Positions 23,780-30,969 of a stretch of DNA of 64,000 bases are shown piece after piece. The stretch's first letter is position 1. Each line of letters begins with the position of its first letter. Source of the stretch: Natronorubrum sulfidifaciens JCM 14089 (GTDB lineage Archaea; Halobacteriota; Halobacteria; Halobacteriales; Natrialbaceae); contig NZ_AOHX01000026.1 in the NCBI RefSeq assembly GCF_000337735.1, positions 88,696-152,695 on the forward strand, in the 5' to 3' direction. Made by a program: the position numbers and the translations under genes. The notes under the pieces are model-generated. The model did no database searches and was not told the DNA's origin. It was given only the letters and a program-made list of their open reading frames with translations.

Positions 23780-23895
23780 GTGTCGTTGGCTTCCGCCAGG
23801 AAAATGAGTGTCCCAAGTGTGGCTCACAGGCACTCGCTTTTCAGAGCGGCTGTGCCACCTGCATAGTGTGTGGCTGGAGCAAATGCAGCGTATGA
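23776..23895 (+). CDS. Zinc-ribbon microprotein, 39 aa
   Basis: MSVVGFRQENECPKCGSQAL then SGCATCIVCGWSKCSV: C-x2-C and C-x2-C knuckles with extra cysteines, a zinc ribbon in only 39 residues. Its start overlaps the upstream stop and the next gene starts four bases after its stop, so it is part of a tight operon. Confidence 0.65.
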   Translation: MSVVGFRQENECPKCGSQALAFQSGCATCIVCGWSKCSV

Positions 23896-23898
23896 GCT

Positions 23899-24063
23899 AT
23901 GAGTACCAACCAAGCGACGCTAAGCGGCTACAAGGAACCGCCGGACAACGCTTGTGTGTACTTCAAACGGTGTGAAAATACCGTTCGACACAACGGCTCG
24001 ATCTGTCCTGACTGCCTCGACCGGGTTCGATCGAACGGGCACGGACGAGGCACTGATTGCTGA
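23899..24063 (+). CDS. Cysteine-rich microprotein, 54 aa
   Basis: The product has DNACVYFKRCENTVRHNGSI and CPDCLDRVRSNG, four cysteines in the order C-x6-C-x10-C-x2-C that could form a treble-clef-like zinc site, plus a Gly/His-rich end. It follows another zinc microprotein immediately. Confidence 0.6.
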   Translation: MSTNQATLSGYKEPPDNACVYFKRCENTVRHNGSICPDCLDRVRSNGHGRGTDC

Positions 24064-24070
24064 TCCTCGT

Positions 24071-24466
24071 ATGACCAAACACGATACGGTAGAAATCGGT
24101 GTTGAACAGCTCGCAGATCACGCAGTGGCGATACTGTGGGAGATGCCGGAACGCGATCACAACGGCGAACGCCACTGGAAGACGTGGTGGGATTCCGAGT
24201 ACGACGATGAGTTACTCGAGGACCCACTGAAAATTGTCCAGGGCGTCGAGAGCGCCGACGTTGACGGCTACCTGGTTACGTTCACCGGCAGCTACAGCAC
24301 CGAAGTTACAGTCGGGATGATCCCGGCAGGACCGAACCACGGCTACGGACCGATCAATCCGCCGGAGCCTGTTCTCGAAGAAGTCGAGGTGTACTTTGAG
24401 TTGACGCTCGATCTGAGCGACCTCGGAACCGCTTACATCGAAATGGAACCCGACACCACGCTATGA
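24071..24466 (+). CDS. Acidic early protein, 131 aa
   Basis: I take the ATG at 24,071 (MTKHDTVEIGVEQLADHAVA), seven bases after the previous stop; the longer frame overlaps the upstream gene. Beta-rich with WKTWWDSEYDDELLEDPLKI and an acidic end. Stop and next start overlap by four bases. Confidence 0.6.
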   Translation: MTKHDTVEIGVEQLADHAVAILWEMPERDHNGERHWKTWWDSEYDDELLEDPLKIVQGVESADVDGYLVTFTGSYSTEVTVGMIPAGPNHGYGPINPPEPVLEEVEVYFELTLDLSDLGTAYIEMEPDTTL

Positions 24467-24867
24467 AACAGAGCTACTACATCACTAAGGACGGCGACCT
24501 GAACCGGCGAATCAGCACTGGCGACATGAGAGAGCTGCTCGTTACTCGTGGAACCGACCCCGAGGATCTCAAGGACCCATACCTGCGGTGGCTCACTGAG
24601 GAACTATACACGCAAAAAGGCGTAATCCTCGTCTCGGTGTACGACGAAGAGATACAGCATCTTGGTGTTGCATTCCGTAGCGAACGACACGCTGAGGGCT
24701 ACACGCTCGAGTTCATGGCCGAGCAGGGCTTCAAAACGACGCAGGCTGGTTCACAGTCCTACGCTTACGAGAATGGCGAGTACTACAACAACGCTTACGC
24801 CGAGTTCCGACCGGATGATAAATCACTGATAAGGTGTCATGATCATATGTCAATTTCCGTCTCATAA
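24463..24867 (+). CDS. Last gene of the early rightward run, 134 aa
   Basis: Coupled by ATGA to the preceding gene. Mixed alpha/beta with Tyr-rich parts (QSYAYENGEYYNNAYAEF). Its last 25 bases overlap the 3' end of the convergent membrane protein gene. No family recognised. Confidence 0.6.
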   Translation: MKQSYYITKDGDLNRRISTGDMRELLVTRGTDPEDLKDPYLRWLTEELYTQKGVILVSVYDEEIQHLGVAFRSERHAEGYTLEFMAEQGFKTTQAGSQSYAYENGEYYNNAYAEFRPDDKSLIRCHDHMSISVS

Positions 24868-25463
24868 TGTATTTGAGAAATCGAATCTTCAGAAACATAA
24901 GTGAAATCCCCTAACTCTGTTTCATTTATCACATTTCCATCAACATCTCTAGTCTTACGTACAGGATATTGTAAGAGTAAATCTTTACCATCTGGCTCAA
25001 GATCAATAACATTGATTTCGCCCCAAATTTCATCACCAGAATGTGTGATTACTGTCACTTGAGTGGGTTCTATTCGATTCTCGTCAGCAAGTTCCCAAAC
25101 AGGAGGATCACGAACGTCATCATCCCCATGAATGAGTTTATAGAAAATCTTTCCAGAAACTAATCCAAGTCCCCCTGCAACAGCAACCGAAAAAATATAG
25201 ATTACAGCCAACACTGGTAATTCTGTCTGTTCAAGAGTTGGTTGCCAAATATGTCCTTCAAGAAGATAAACAGCGAATACAATTAATGAAATCACAATTG
25301 TGAAGGAAATGCCGCTACCGATAACCGTATAGACGCTCTTATCAAACGAGCTATGTTCTCTCCTAATCACAGCTATCTTCTTACAAATTTTGTATGATAA
25401 AAACCCAGGGGTTAGTAGCAGTATTGCGGCGATGAGGCCGAACGATTCAACGGGGACGACCAT
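24843..25463 (-). CDS. Membrane protein with C-terminal soluble domain (DUF6338-like)
   Basis: 206 residues: three membrane helices (about 8-22, 46-68, 83-104) and a soluble C-terminal domain of about 95 residues with the strand pattern TQVTVITHSGDEIWGEINVI and LLLQYPVRKTRDVDG. This layout recalls DUF6338-type membrane proteins of unknown role. The gene is much richer in A+T than the early operon and reads leftward, suggesting separate acquisition. A defence or exclusion role is possible but unproven. Confidence 0.65.
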   Translation of the reverse strand: MVVPVESFGLIAAILLLTPGFLSYKICKKIAVIRREHSSFDKSVYTVIGSGISFTIVISLIVFAVYLLEGHIWQPTLEQTELPVLAVIYIFSVAVAGGLGLVSGKIFYKLIHGDDDVRDPPVWELADENRIEPTQVTVITHSGDEIWGEINVIDLEPDGKDLLLQYPVRKTRDVDGNVINETELGDFTYVSEDSISQIHYETEIDI

Positions 25464-25465
25464 CT

Positions 25466-25723
25466 TCAGTCGTCGCTATTAGACTTCTTCTCCGCCTCGC
25501 CTTGTAGCTCGCTACATGACACTTCTCGTGGATCGAAAGATGAAGTTTTCGAGACTCTCGAGTTCTGACTAATATGCTCTAGCCATTTTTCATCTTTTTT
25601 AAAGCTTTCATCACTCATCAGAACTACTTCCTCCATCGTCGCGTCGCGGATCACGATCCGATGTCTCTGAAACCCTAGATTTTCGTCTCTCTTCTCGTTT
25701 TCCTTTACGACGGTTATTCTCAC
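25466..25723 (-). CDS. Small charged protein, 85 aa
   Basis: MRITVVKENEKRDENLGFQR then an acidic, Ser-rich tail. It ends two bases before the membrane protein start and shares its low GC. A second frame (44 codons from 25,745) overlaps its beginning, so the true product is not certain. Confidence 0.5.
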   Translation of the reverse strand: MRITVVKENEKRDENLGFQRHRIVIRDATMEEVVLMSDESFKKDEKWLEHISQNSRVSKTSSFDPREVSCSELQGEAEKKSNSDD

Positions 25724-25907
25724 TGGTGTTTTTGTCGTCGGTCATACTCTCAGGTGTCCTGCGGGGTCGTAGGACGCGCCCGTGTACGCTCCGACCCTTA
25801 TCTTCGTATGCCGCGCATCAGACTTAATGATTATGAGAGGGAACTGAAAGTGAAATCTTTGAAGCTATTCACGAACTATCTTTCATAGTGTGATTGCGCC
25901 AGTGAGG

Positions 25908-26351
25908 TCATATATAAATTGATGTGTATGAATTATACCAGCGATCGAGAGTTCCAATAGTCTCTTCCTCACCGAGTTGTCGATTACCTGCCCAGACGAA
26001 GTCGGCATTGTGATACGACGACCAGTTCTCGATCGTCCCCATGACGCTGTTGGGATGGACCTTCCGATCGTAGTTCCAGTTCAGCACCGTCTGCACGTCA
26101 GCCTCGATAACGACGACGAAGCCGAGCAGCTCGTCAGCACGAACGATCTCGTTCTTGAAGCGGTCTCGATCCCACGTAATCGACTTGAGTAGATCGGACA
26201 GCGACTTCCGTTCAACGGCAAACACGTCCTCGTATCCTTCGACCGTGTAGTCGCCAGTATCCAGCTTCTTCGTGACCACATCGTAGCCATCGAAGCTGTA
26301 CGGCTTCTTCTCTCGAGAGTCTCTGACGATCGTGTACTCACTGACTGTCAT
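25908..26351 (-). CDS. ERCC4-type (XPF-like) nuclease
   Basis: 147 residues with the full XPF nuclease signature: DSREK at 11-15, GDY at 33-35 and ERKSLSD at 47-53 (GDXnERKX3D). A downstream RDRFKNEIVRADELLG helix is also typical. There are no helicase or HhH domains, so it is a stand-alone nuclease core. It would cut branched or flap DNA during replication, recombination or before packaging. It is coupled by ATGA to the upstream gene at 26,348. Confidence 0.85.
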   Translation of the reverse strand: MTVSEYTIVRDSREKKPYSFDGYDVVTKKLDTGDYTVEGYEDVFAVERKSLSDLLKSITWDRDRFKNEIVRADELLGFVVVIEADVQTVLNWNYDRKVHPNSVMGTIENWSSYHNADFVWAGNRQLGEEETIGTLDRWYNSYTSIYI

Positions 26352-26827
26352 TCAAGTGCTCGGATGACGCGATTGTAGCAGGCGGCGACAACGTTTTTGC
26401 GCTCACCAAGTCCCTCGACGAAATCGACGAAGAGGGAATCGTTGTTCTCGAGTTTCCGGTACGGGTGATACATCCGACCGTCATCTCGGCAGACGTAAGC
26501 ACAGACACAGACAGCGATCAGTGCTGCACTGTGCCCGAGAGCGTTCAGATTGAGCGAGTCGAAGAGTCCTCGACCTCGACGCTTCTGGTAGTTCGTTAGC
26601 TCGAGTTGGCTCGAGATGGCATCATACAGTGCGAGGTTATCGAGGCGTCGAAGTTCCGTTTTATCGGCCCAGTAGCCGTTCCAGACGCCGGAGTTGTATC
26701 CGTGGAATCGTTTGAACTTCGCTCGGTGTTCAAACGGAGCTTCCTCAGCGTGGAAGTGAGTCGCATTTTGGGTATCGGGTGAGATGATCGGTTCTTCTGC
26801 CGCTTCGTCATACTCATCGAATTGCAT
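26348..26827 (-). CDS. Helical protein coupled to the ERCC4 nuclease
   Basis: 159 residues. The second half reads QLELTNYQKRRGRGLFDSLN then ALGHSAALIAVCVCAYVCRD and a final VVAACYNRVIRAL helix. The repeated helices with a 'Q-K-R-x-R' stretch recall a cyclin-box/TFB-like core without zinc ribbon, but this is a weak visual resemblance. It is the first leftward gene of the block and is transcribed from the regulatory gap at 26.83-27.28 kb. Confidence 0.55.
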   Translation of the reverse strand: MQFDEYDEAAEEPIISPDTQNATHFHAEEAPFEHRAKFKRFHGYNSGVWNGYWADKTELRRLDNLALYDAISSQLELTNYQKRRGRGLFDSLNLNALGHSAALIAVCVCAYVCRDDGRMYHPYRKLENNDSLFVDFVEGLGERKNVVAACYNRVIRALE

Positions 26828-26887
26828 AGTAGATCAGAGCCGCAACAAGACAGAGAGAGCGTGCGAGCGTGCCAGAAAGACACCAAC

Positions 26888-26960
26888 AAGTGTAACCAAT
26901 AAGTGTAACTAAGAAGTGTAACCTATAGAGAACTATAGGCTGTAACCTATTGGCTGTAAC
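26888..26960 (+). repeat. TGTAAC iterons
   Basis: AAGTGTAAC occurs at 26,888, 26,901 and 26,914 with an exact 13-bp period. GGCTGTAAC follows at 26,938 and 26,952 (14-bp period). The array lies between divergent genes. Iterons of this kind mark replication origins or cooperative operator sites. Confidence 0.65.
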
Positions 26961-27102
26961 TTACTACACCAATCAGTGTACCTATCTGGAGTAGCTAAGT
27001 AGAGTTCTTAGTTACAGCTATCTAGTGGGCGGAACGCCACCAGACTAGGGAATATACCTACTATGGTGAGCTTCCGCCCAACAGCAACTGACTAATCACT
27101 CT

Positions 27103-27122
27103 CTGTAACTCCTCAGTTACAG
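27103..27122. promoter_or_regulatory. Inverted TGTAAC pair
   Basis: CTGTAACT-CCTC-AGTTACAG, a perfect eight-bp inverted repeat that places the iteron core in both orientations. A second inverted repeat (AGTGGAA ... TTCCACT, 27,138-27,160) is next to it. Confidence 0.55.
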
Positions 27123-27190
27123 TGTGTGTCACTACTCAGTGGAAGTCCTCAGTTTCCACTGTTTAGTGTTTGTTCGTTCGGCTCGCTGTT

Positions 27191-27236
27191 CTCCCCTGTA
27201 GCTTCGCTACACAACAGCTTAAGCCTTTCCTATAAA
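27191..27236 (+). repeat. Hairpin repeat with covarying stem, copy 1
   Basis: CTCCCC then TGTAGC-TTC-GCTACA (27,197-27,211), CAGCTTAA and TTTCCTATAA. The same composite occurs at 49,355-49,400 with the third stem pair changed from T-A to C-G, a compensatory change that indicates selection on the hairpin. Confidence 0.65.
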
Positions 27237-27284
27237 CCCTTTCTTAGTGTAGCGTATTGACTAAACAGCGAGTCGGACATTAAT

Positions 27285-27833
27285 ATGGAACAAGTTAGCA
27301 CACCAGATTCGAAACACGAAAGATGGCAAGAGAAGTATAGACAGCTAGTGACAGAGTACGAAGCGATGGGTCTCTACGTTGCCGGAGTGATCGATGGCGG
27401 AAGCGCCATCACAGTCGTTGTCGGCAAGGATTCGAAGGCCCGTCTTGGATACCACATCACGCCGACGATCTCCCTACGGCGGCGGAACCCAGCCATCCTA
27501 CAGGTGATCGATGAGTGGGCAACAGAGCACGGTATTCGCGGTAGCATCATCGAGAAGAACGACTCGCTCGAGTGGAAGCTACAAAGTCGTGATGACGTTC
27601 GCGAGTTCTTAGAGTTGCTCGAGCCGTACCTAATCGTCCACGATAACACGGCGCAACTCATCCTGAACGAAGTTCTGCCACGTCTCGATGAGGGAACCCA
27701 TCGAACGAAAGACGGCTTCCTCGAGACGATCGAGTACGCCGATATGGTTCGAGAGGCAACCAGTGGTAGCACGCCGAAGTACAACGCAGAGTACTTCGAA
27801 GAGCTGTGGTCTGAAGAGCTTAGTAGTGGGTAG
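27285..27833 (+). CDS. Degenerate LAGLIDADG protein
   Basis: 182 residues. VAGVIDGGS (32-40) aligns with LAGLIDADG, followed by the family's strand (AITVVVGKD), RLGYHITPTISLRRRNPAIL and the C-terminal helix pattern TKDGFLETIEYADMVREA. The catalytic acidic residue of the motif is Gly, so the protein may bind DNA without cutting it, as in LAGLIDADG-derived regulators. It sits directly after the iteron and inverted-repeat region, which could be its target. One LAGLIDADG motif means it would act as a dimer. Confidence 0.7.
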   Translation: MEQVSTPDSKHERWQEKYRQLVTEYEAMGLYVAGVIDGGSAITVVVGKDSKARLGYHITPTISLRRRNPAILQVIDEWATEHGIRGSIIEKNDSLEWKLQSRDDVREFLELLEPYLIVHDNTAQLILNEVLPRLDEGTHRTKDGFLETIEYADMVREATSGSTPKYNAEYFEELWSEELSSG

Positions 27834-27891
27834 GAGTGCGATTTCTTTGATCAGAATTATATCTGAAAGCGAATCATAGCGACACGGATAT

Positions 27892-27999
27892 GTGAATCTA
27901 CAGCTCAATCTCCAAGTGGATGAAGCTAGCGAGAAGGATTTCCACATCCGAAATGAGTTACAAGCCGATTTTGGAACGGATGTGGATTTAGACGACTAG
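27892..27999 (+). CDS. Possible 35-aa protein (GTG start)
   Basis: A GTG-started frame gives MNLQLNLQVDEASEKDFHIR...GTDVDLDD, acidic and protein-like. It converges with and overlaps the HalOD1 gene by four bases. The composition favours a real gene, but the start is weak. Confidence 0.35.
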   Translation: MNLQLNLQVDEASEKDFHIRNELQADFGTDVDLDD

Positions 28000-28256
28000 C
28001 TGTCTTCGCTAAGCCGCTCCATGGTATCTCCCTTATTGCCCAAACGAATTTGATTAGGCCCAACTGTAACAACCACACCAGCATATTTGAACTGAACCAC
28101 AACATCAGAGTCTGCGCTTACCAGTGAATCCAAGGCATCAGGTTCGATAAACTCATAAATTGGTTCCATCTCTTCATGTTGGACCCCTTTGTAGTCAGCA
28201 ACAGCTTGGACAACAGCGGTAGCTGTGGGTTCGTCGCTGTCAGTTTGGTATTCCAT
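27996..28256 (-). CDS. HalOD1 output-domain protein
   Basis: With the ATG at 28,256 the product is 86 residues and consists solely of a HalOD1-type domain: TATAVVQAVADYKGVQHEEM then PDALDSLV and VVVQFKYAGVVVTVGPNQIRL. In haloarchaea this domain usually ends bacterio-opsin activator-type or response regulators, and free-standing copies are common. Its presence in a virus hints at interference with host signalling. The longer upstream frame is not in keeping with the family. Confidence 0.75.
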   Translation of the reverse strand: MEYQTDSDEPTATAVVQAVADYKGVQHEEMEPIYEFIEPDALDSLVSADSDVVVQFKYAGVVVTVGPNQIRLGNKGDTMERLSEDS

Positions 28257-28422
28257 TGTGGTACATGGGCGAAATGGAGGAATCCCCCATATCCCCCGAG
28301 TGGAGGTAATGACCTGACCCATATAACGTTGCCGGATAAATCAATAAGCCAACTATTTATGTACATAAACAACATAATGTCTAAAAAAGTGCTTCTGACA
28401 ATCTTGCGTTGCCCTTGGCACG

Positions 28423-28605
28423 ATGACGAAGAAGACTGTGAAGGTGCGTGGGCGGAAAGGTACTGCGACGATGGATATCTCTATTCCAGCATCTGTAACT
28501 CGAGAGCATGATATCGAGCGTGGGGACGTGTTCGCTATTGAGACTGAGGAGGATGATAAGGGAAGGATTGTACTGAAATATACTAGAGTCTACAATGGAG
28601 ACTAA
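28423..28605 (+). CDS. AbrB/SpoVT-like DNA-binding protein
   Basis: 60 residues: KTVKVRGRKGTATMDISIPA then SVTREHDIERGDVFAIETEE is the swapped-hairpin AbrB fold almost in full. Such proteins are transition-state regulators or antitoxins. No toxin gene is evident beside it, so a viral transcription regulator is the simpler reading. A TATA-like ATTTATG lies upstream at about 28,354. Confidence 0.75.
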   Translation: MTKKTVKVRGRKGTATMDISIPASVTREHDIERGDVFAIETEEDDKGRIVLKYTRVYNGD

Positions 28606-28755
28606 CTCACTCTTCTCAGTTAATTTGTACGAGACTGTTATAGGAAAATTCACATATTCATCCACCGATTGATCACCGAACGGTAAGTACATCTTCTATA
28701 CTGAACGCGAGTTTCACAACCTATTCTGAATGAAGAAGCCGTATTGCCACTACTG

Positions 28756-29424
28756 TTAGCGATACTTCGAGATCAGTGACCGAAGATCATCGGCACACTG
28801 CTCCCGTCCACGGCCTTCGTAGTGCGCTGCAAGCTCTACGAGATCAGGGATAGGCACTGCGTTGTCTGGTGCTTCCGCCTCACCAGAGAGCGCGTCAGCA
28901 GCTTCTGAGGAGGGCTTCTGTAAGATGGCTTCGTCCGTCCATCGTTTTGGATCGAGATCGAGGTCGTGCTCATCAGAGATGTCCTCGATCGTTTCTTCGT
29001 CAACGTCTGGACCAGCGGGAATACGGACCCCGCTCGTCTCGACTTTCGCGTTCTTCGGGTGCGTATCGTCGTCGATTCTCCCGAGGTGCGTAGCAAGGCC
29101 GTGAGTGCCTTTGAAACGCTCACCACACCACTTGCAGAGCAGTAGCTCGTTGTTGAAGTCGATGCTACTCGGGTAGTTGACCGTCGTCTCTTCCTGGCCG
29201 ACGACCTCGAGATTCTCCTTATCTCGTTCCCATGTGTCGGGAAGGTCCTTGTGACCGCCGTGGGCCTCATCGCCTGACCGGTAGACATGGAGATAGAGAC
29301 CACGCGATCGTTTTTCGTCTTCACAGTACGGGCACTTGACGAGGTCCTCTTCGCCCGTATGTTGCTTGTAGCGCGGTTGAGAGTCTTCGCTCACAATACC
29401 TCTGTGTAACCGCTGAGCACTCAT
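28756..29424 (-). CDS. Two-zinc-finger protein
   Basis: 222 residues with two C2H2-like fingers: CPYCEDEKRSRGLYLHVYRS...H and CKWCGERFKGTHGLATHLGR...H, each with C-x2-C followed by H. The C-terminal half is acidic and ends in a helix with REQCADDLRSLISKYR. Probably a DNA-binding regulator. It is transcribed leftward from the gap that also holds motif 1 copy F and T5-T7. Confidence 0.7.
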   Translation of the reverse strand: MSAQRLHRGIVSEDSQPRYKQHTGEEDLVKCPYCEDEKRSRGLYLHVYRSGDEAHGGHKDLPDTWERDKENLEVVGQEETTVNYPSSIDFNNELLLCKWCGERFKGTHGLATHLGRIDDDTHPKNAKVETSGVRIPAGPDVDEETIEDISDEHDLDLDPKRWTDEAILQKPSSEAADALSGEAEAPDNAVPIPDLVELAAHYEGRGREQCADDLRSLISKYR

Positions 29425-29475
29425 AAGTCTATCCTACAAGGAGAGACCTATGACACAGCGTATCCTATAATGCCA

Positions 29476-29500
29476 TAAGAATCTCTTTATAGGAAATCTT
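29476..29500 (+). repeat. Intergenic motif 1, copy F
   Basis: TAAGAATCTCTTTATAGGAA and ATCTT, the fullest match to the motif. It lies between the divergent zinc-finger gene and T5 and includes CTTTATAGGAAA, a plausible TATA element. Confidence 0.55.
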
Positions 29501-29540
29501 TATGAGGTCTACCGCGAATACTACAGGGGTGAAGGAACGG

Positions 29541-29626
29541 GAGTCACGCAACTGGTGTTGCCCGTTCGGGTTCGATTCCCGACGTGGCCCTTCCGGGTTC
29601 GGAAAGCCCGGCGGTTGTCCCACCGC
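29541..29626 (+). ncRNA. tRNA-like element T5 (no anticodon arm)
   Basis: GTCACG (29,543-29,548) pairs with CGTGGC (29,583-29,588). CAAC-TGGT-GTTG (29,549-29,560) is a four-bp D-arm with the same TGGT loop as T1. TCGGG-TTCGATT-CCCGA (29,566-29,582) is a canonical T-arm. Only five nt stand where the anticodon arm should be. Two hairpins follow: CCGGG...CCCGG (29,593-29,611) and GCGGT...ACCGC (29,611-29,626). First of three such elements before the ssDNA-binding-like gene. Confidence 0.65.
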
Positions 29627-29674
29627 ATACTGGCCATCAACTCTTTAACACTAGTCTCAAATTTTCTACTAGAC

Positions 29675-29733
29675 GCCGTGAATGGCTCACGGGGGGTTCG
29701 AATCCCTCACACGGTTTCCGGGCATTGCCCGGA
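29675..29733 (+). ncRNA. tRNA-like element T6 (no anticodon arm)
   Basis: GCCGTG (29,675-29,680) pairs with CACGGT (29,710-29,715). GGGGG-TTCGAAT-CCCTC (29,692-29,708) is a T-arm with one GU and consensus loop. The 11-nt link between them keeps a GG as in D-loops. TCCGGGC-ATT-GCCCGGA (29,717-29,733) follows at once, then GTGCC...GGCAC. Confidence 0.6.
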
Positions 29734-29810
29734 GTGCCATCGTCGGCACTAACCACCACCGTAGTTACCGCTCGTTTGGGTTGACTTCCACCAGTCATCC
29801 CATTTCCCTG

Positions 29811-29857
29811 TCTCGATTGGTTTGTAGCCAACAGCTCGGTGCAAGTCCGACTCGAGG
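29811..29857 (+). ncRNA. tRNA-like element T7 (variant)
   Basis: TCTCGA (29,811-29,816) pairs with TCGAGG (29,852-29,857), the same stem as in T3. TTGG-TTTGTAG-CCAA (29,817-29,831) and TCGG-TGCAAGT-CCGA (29,836-29,850) are two arms, and the second loop differs from the T-loop consensus at one position. It is followed by GCC-TTCG-GGT. Weaker than T5 and T6 but in line with them. Confidence 0.45.
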
Positions 29858-29911
29858 CCTTCGGGTGATCGTCAAGAACTGAGAGAGTCTTCACCCCACC
29901 TGTATCGTCCA

Positions 29912-29936
29912 TAAGAAAGACATAGTAAGAAAGTAC
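29912..29936 (+). repeat. Intergenic motif 1, copy G
   Basis: TAAGAAAGACATAGTAAGAA and AGTAC. The second TAAGAA begins 16 bases before the ATG at 29,942, the same spacing as in copy C. Confidence 0.5.
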
Positions 29937-29941
29937 TAGAC

Positions 29942-30952
29942 ATGAACTCGAAATACAGCAGCTACCAGACCGGAACCGGCAACACCAACAGCACCACCAG
30001 CAGCGGTGACGATGGATACGAACGCGATACGCAGCTCAAGTGGAAGCCGAACGCGACCTTCCGTGGCGTCCTCGACGCAGTTCACGCGGGGGACAACCAG
30101 TGGGGTCAGTCGATCGGTGTCAAATTCACGGACGGCAAGCTTGTCGATGGCGTTCTGATGGAGCGGTTGGACCGCGATACGAACGAGCCGGATGGAACGA
30201 TCAAGCTCTTCGCGTGGGAGAATATGCCCGTGATCCTCGACGAGAGTCTATCGGCTGACGACGCTCCCGACGTATTCACCGAGGAGATCGTTGGAAAGAC
30301 GTACCGTTACCAGCTCGTTGGCGCTCGAGTGGAGGGCGACGAAGGGGCAGGTATCGAATCCGATCCCGCCGAGCCGATCGACTTCGGGGACTTCATCGTG
30401 TGGGAAGACGGCGGCAAGAAGCCGTCCTCGACTGCGAAGGTCCTCGCTCAGATGCTCACGACGCCAGGACGAGACGTAATCGTGGACAAGAACGACATCA
30501 ACAACTGGCTCGATGTGCAGAACGTGGAGTTACGCGAGGACCTGATCGGTCGTGAGGTGGACGTGTTCAAGGTCGTCAAACAGGGTGACAAGCACAAGTT
30601 CCACAGCCCCGTCGTGATCGATGTGAAAACCGGAAAGCAGGTCATGATCGGAAACGGTGGCGGCAGCTCGTCGGCGGCGGAAGGCGGCCAACAGTCGGCG
30701 TCTCGCAGTCCTGCACCTGAAGAGTCTCCCGCTTCCGCCACTCCTGAGTCGGATACAAGCGGTGCTCCCTCTTCGGAGATCCCCGAACCCGTGTCCGACT
30801 TTGTGGAGTTCTGTCGCGATTTCGGGCTAACTGATGAGAGCCAGATTCTCGAGAACCTAAACGACATGGCTGAAGAGGCAGACAACTCCCTGACCCCTGA
30901 AATGGTCGAAGAAGTCGGCACTGACGCGATCGTCGAGGCGATCGTCAACTAA
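29942..30952 (+). CDS. Putative ssDNA-binding replication protein
   Basis: 336 residues, first gene of the replication module. After a Ser/Thr/Gly-rich start, residues about 33-220 read like OB-fold strands (NATFRGVLDAVHAGDNQWGQ, SIGVKFTDGKLVDGV, GREVDVFKVVKQGDKHKF). A Ser/Pro/Ala linker (about 235-280) joins a C-terminal helical domain (PVSDFVEFCRDFGLTDESQI). This domain order suits an SSB/RPA-like protein, but no zinc site or exact family signature is visible. Confidence 0.55.
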   Translation: MNSKYSSYQTGTGNTNSTTSSGDDGYERDTQLKWKPNATFRGVLDAVHAGDNQWGQSIGVKFTDGKLVDGVLMERLDRDTNEPDGTIKLFAWENMPVILDESLSADDAPDVFTEEIVGKTYRYQLVGARVEGDEGAGIESDPAEPIDFGDFIVWEDGGKKPSSTAKVLAQMLTTPGRDVIVDKNDINNWLDVQNVELREDLIGREVDVFKVVKQGDKHKFHSPVVIDVKTGKQVMIGNGGGSSSAAEGGQQSASRSPAPEESPASATPESDTSGAPSSEIPEPVSDFVEFCRDFGLTDESQILENLNDMAEEADNSLTPEMVEEVGTDAIVEAIVN

Positions 30953-30969
30953 GCAGGTCCACCACCATC

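Noticed and set aside
25614-25745. 44-codon frame overlapping the 85-aa gene
   Set aside because: Possible but less protein-like (Arg/Ser/Asp-rich) than the overlapping frame; not listed as a gene.
26888-26960. CRISPR array
   Set aside because: Repeat units are 9 bp at 13-14-bp spacing, far too short for CRISPR repeats and spacers. No cas1/cas2 genes are present; the Cas4-like nuclease sits in the replication module.
27285-27833. Integrase or active homing endonuclease
   Set aside because: No tyrosine or serine recombinase motifs; the LAGLIDADG acid is missing. No integrase was found anywhere in the window.
19120-29857. Ordinary tRNA genes at T1-T7
   Set aside because: Tried as standard cloverleaves: the T-arm and acceptor fit, but there are only 5-13 nt (including any D-like hairpin in the short ones) where full arms are needed and no anticodon arm can be drawn.
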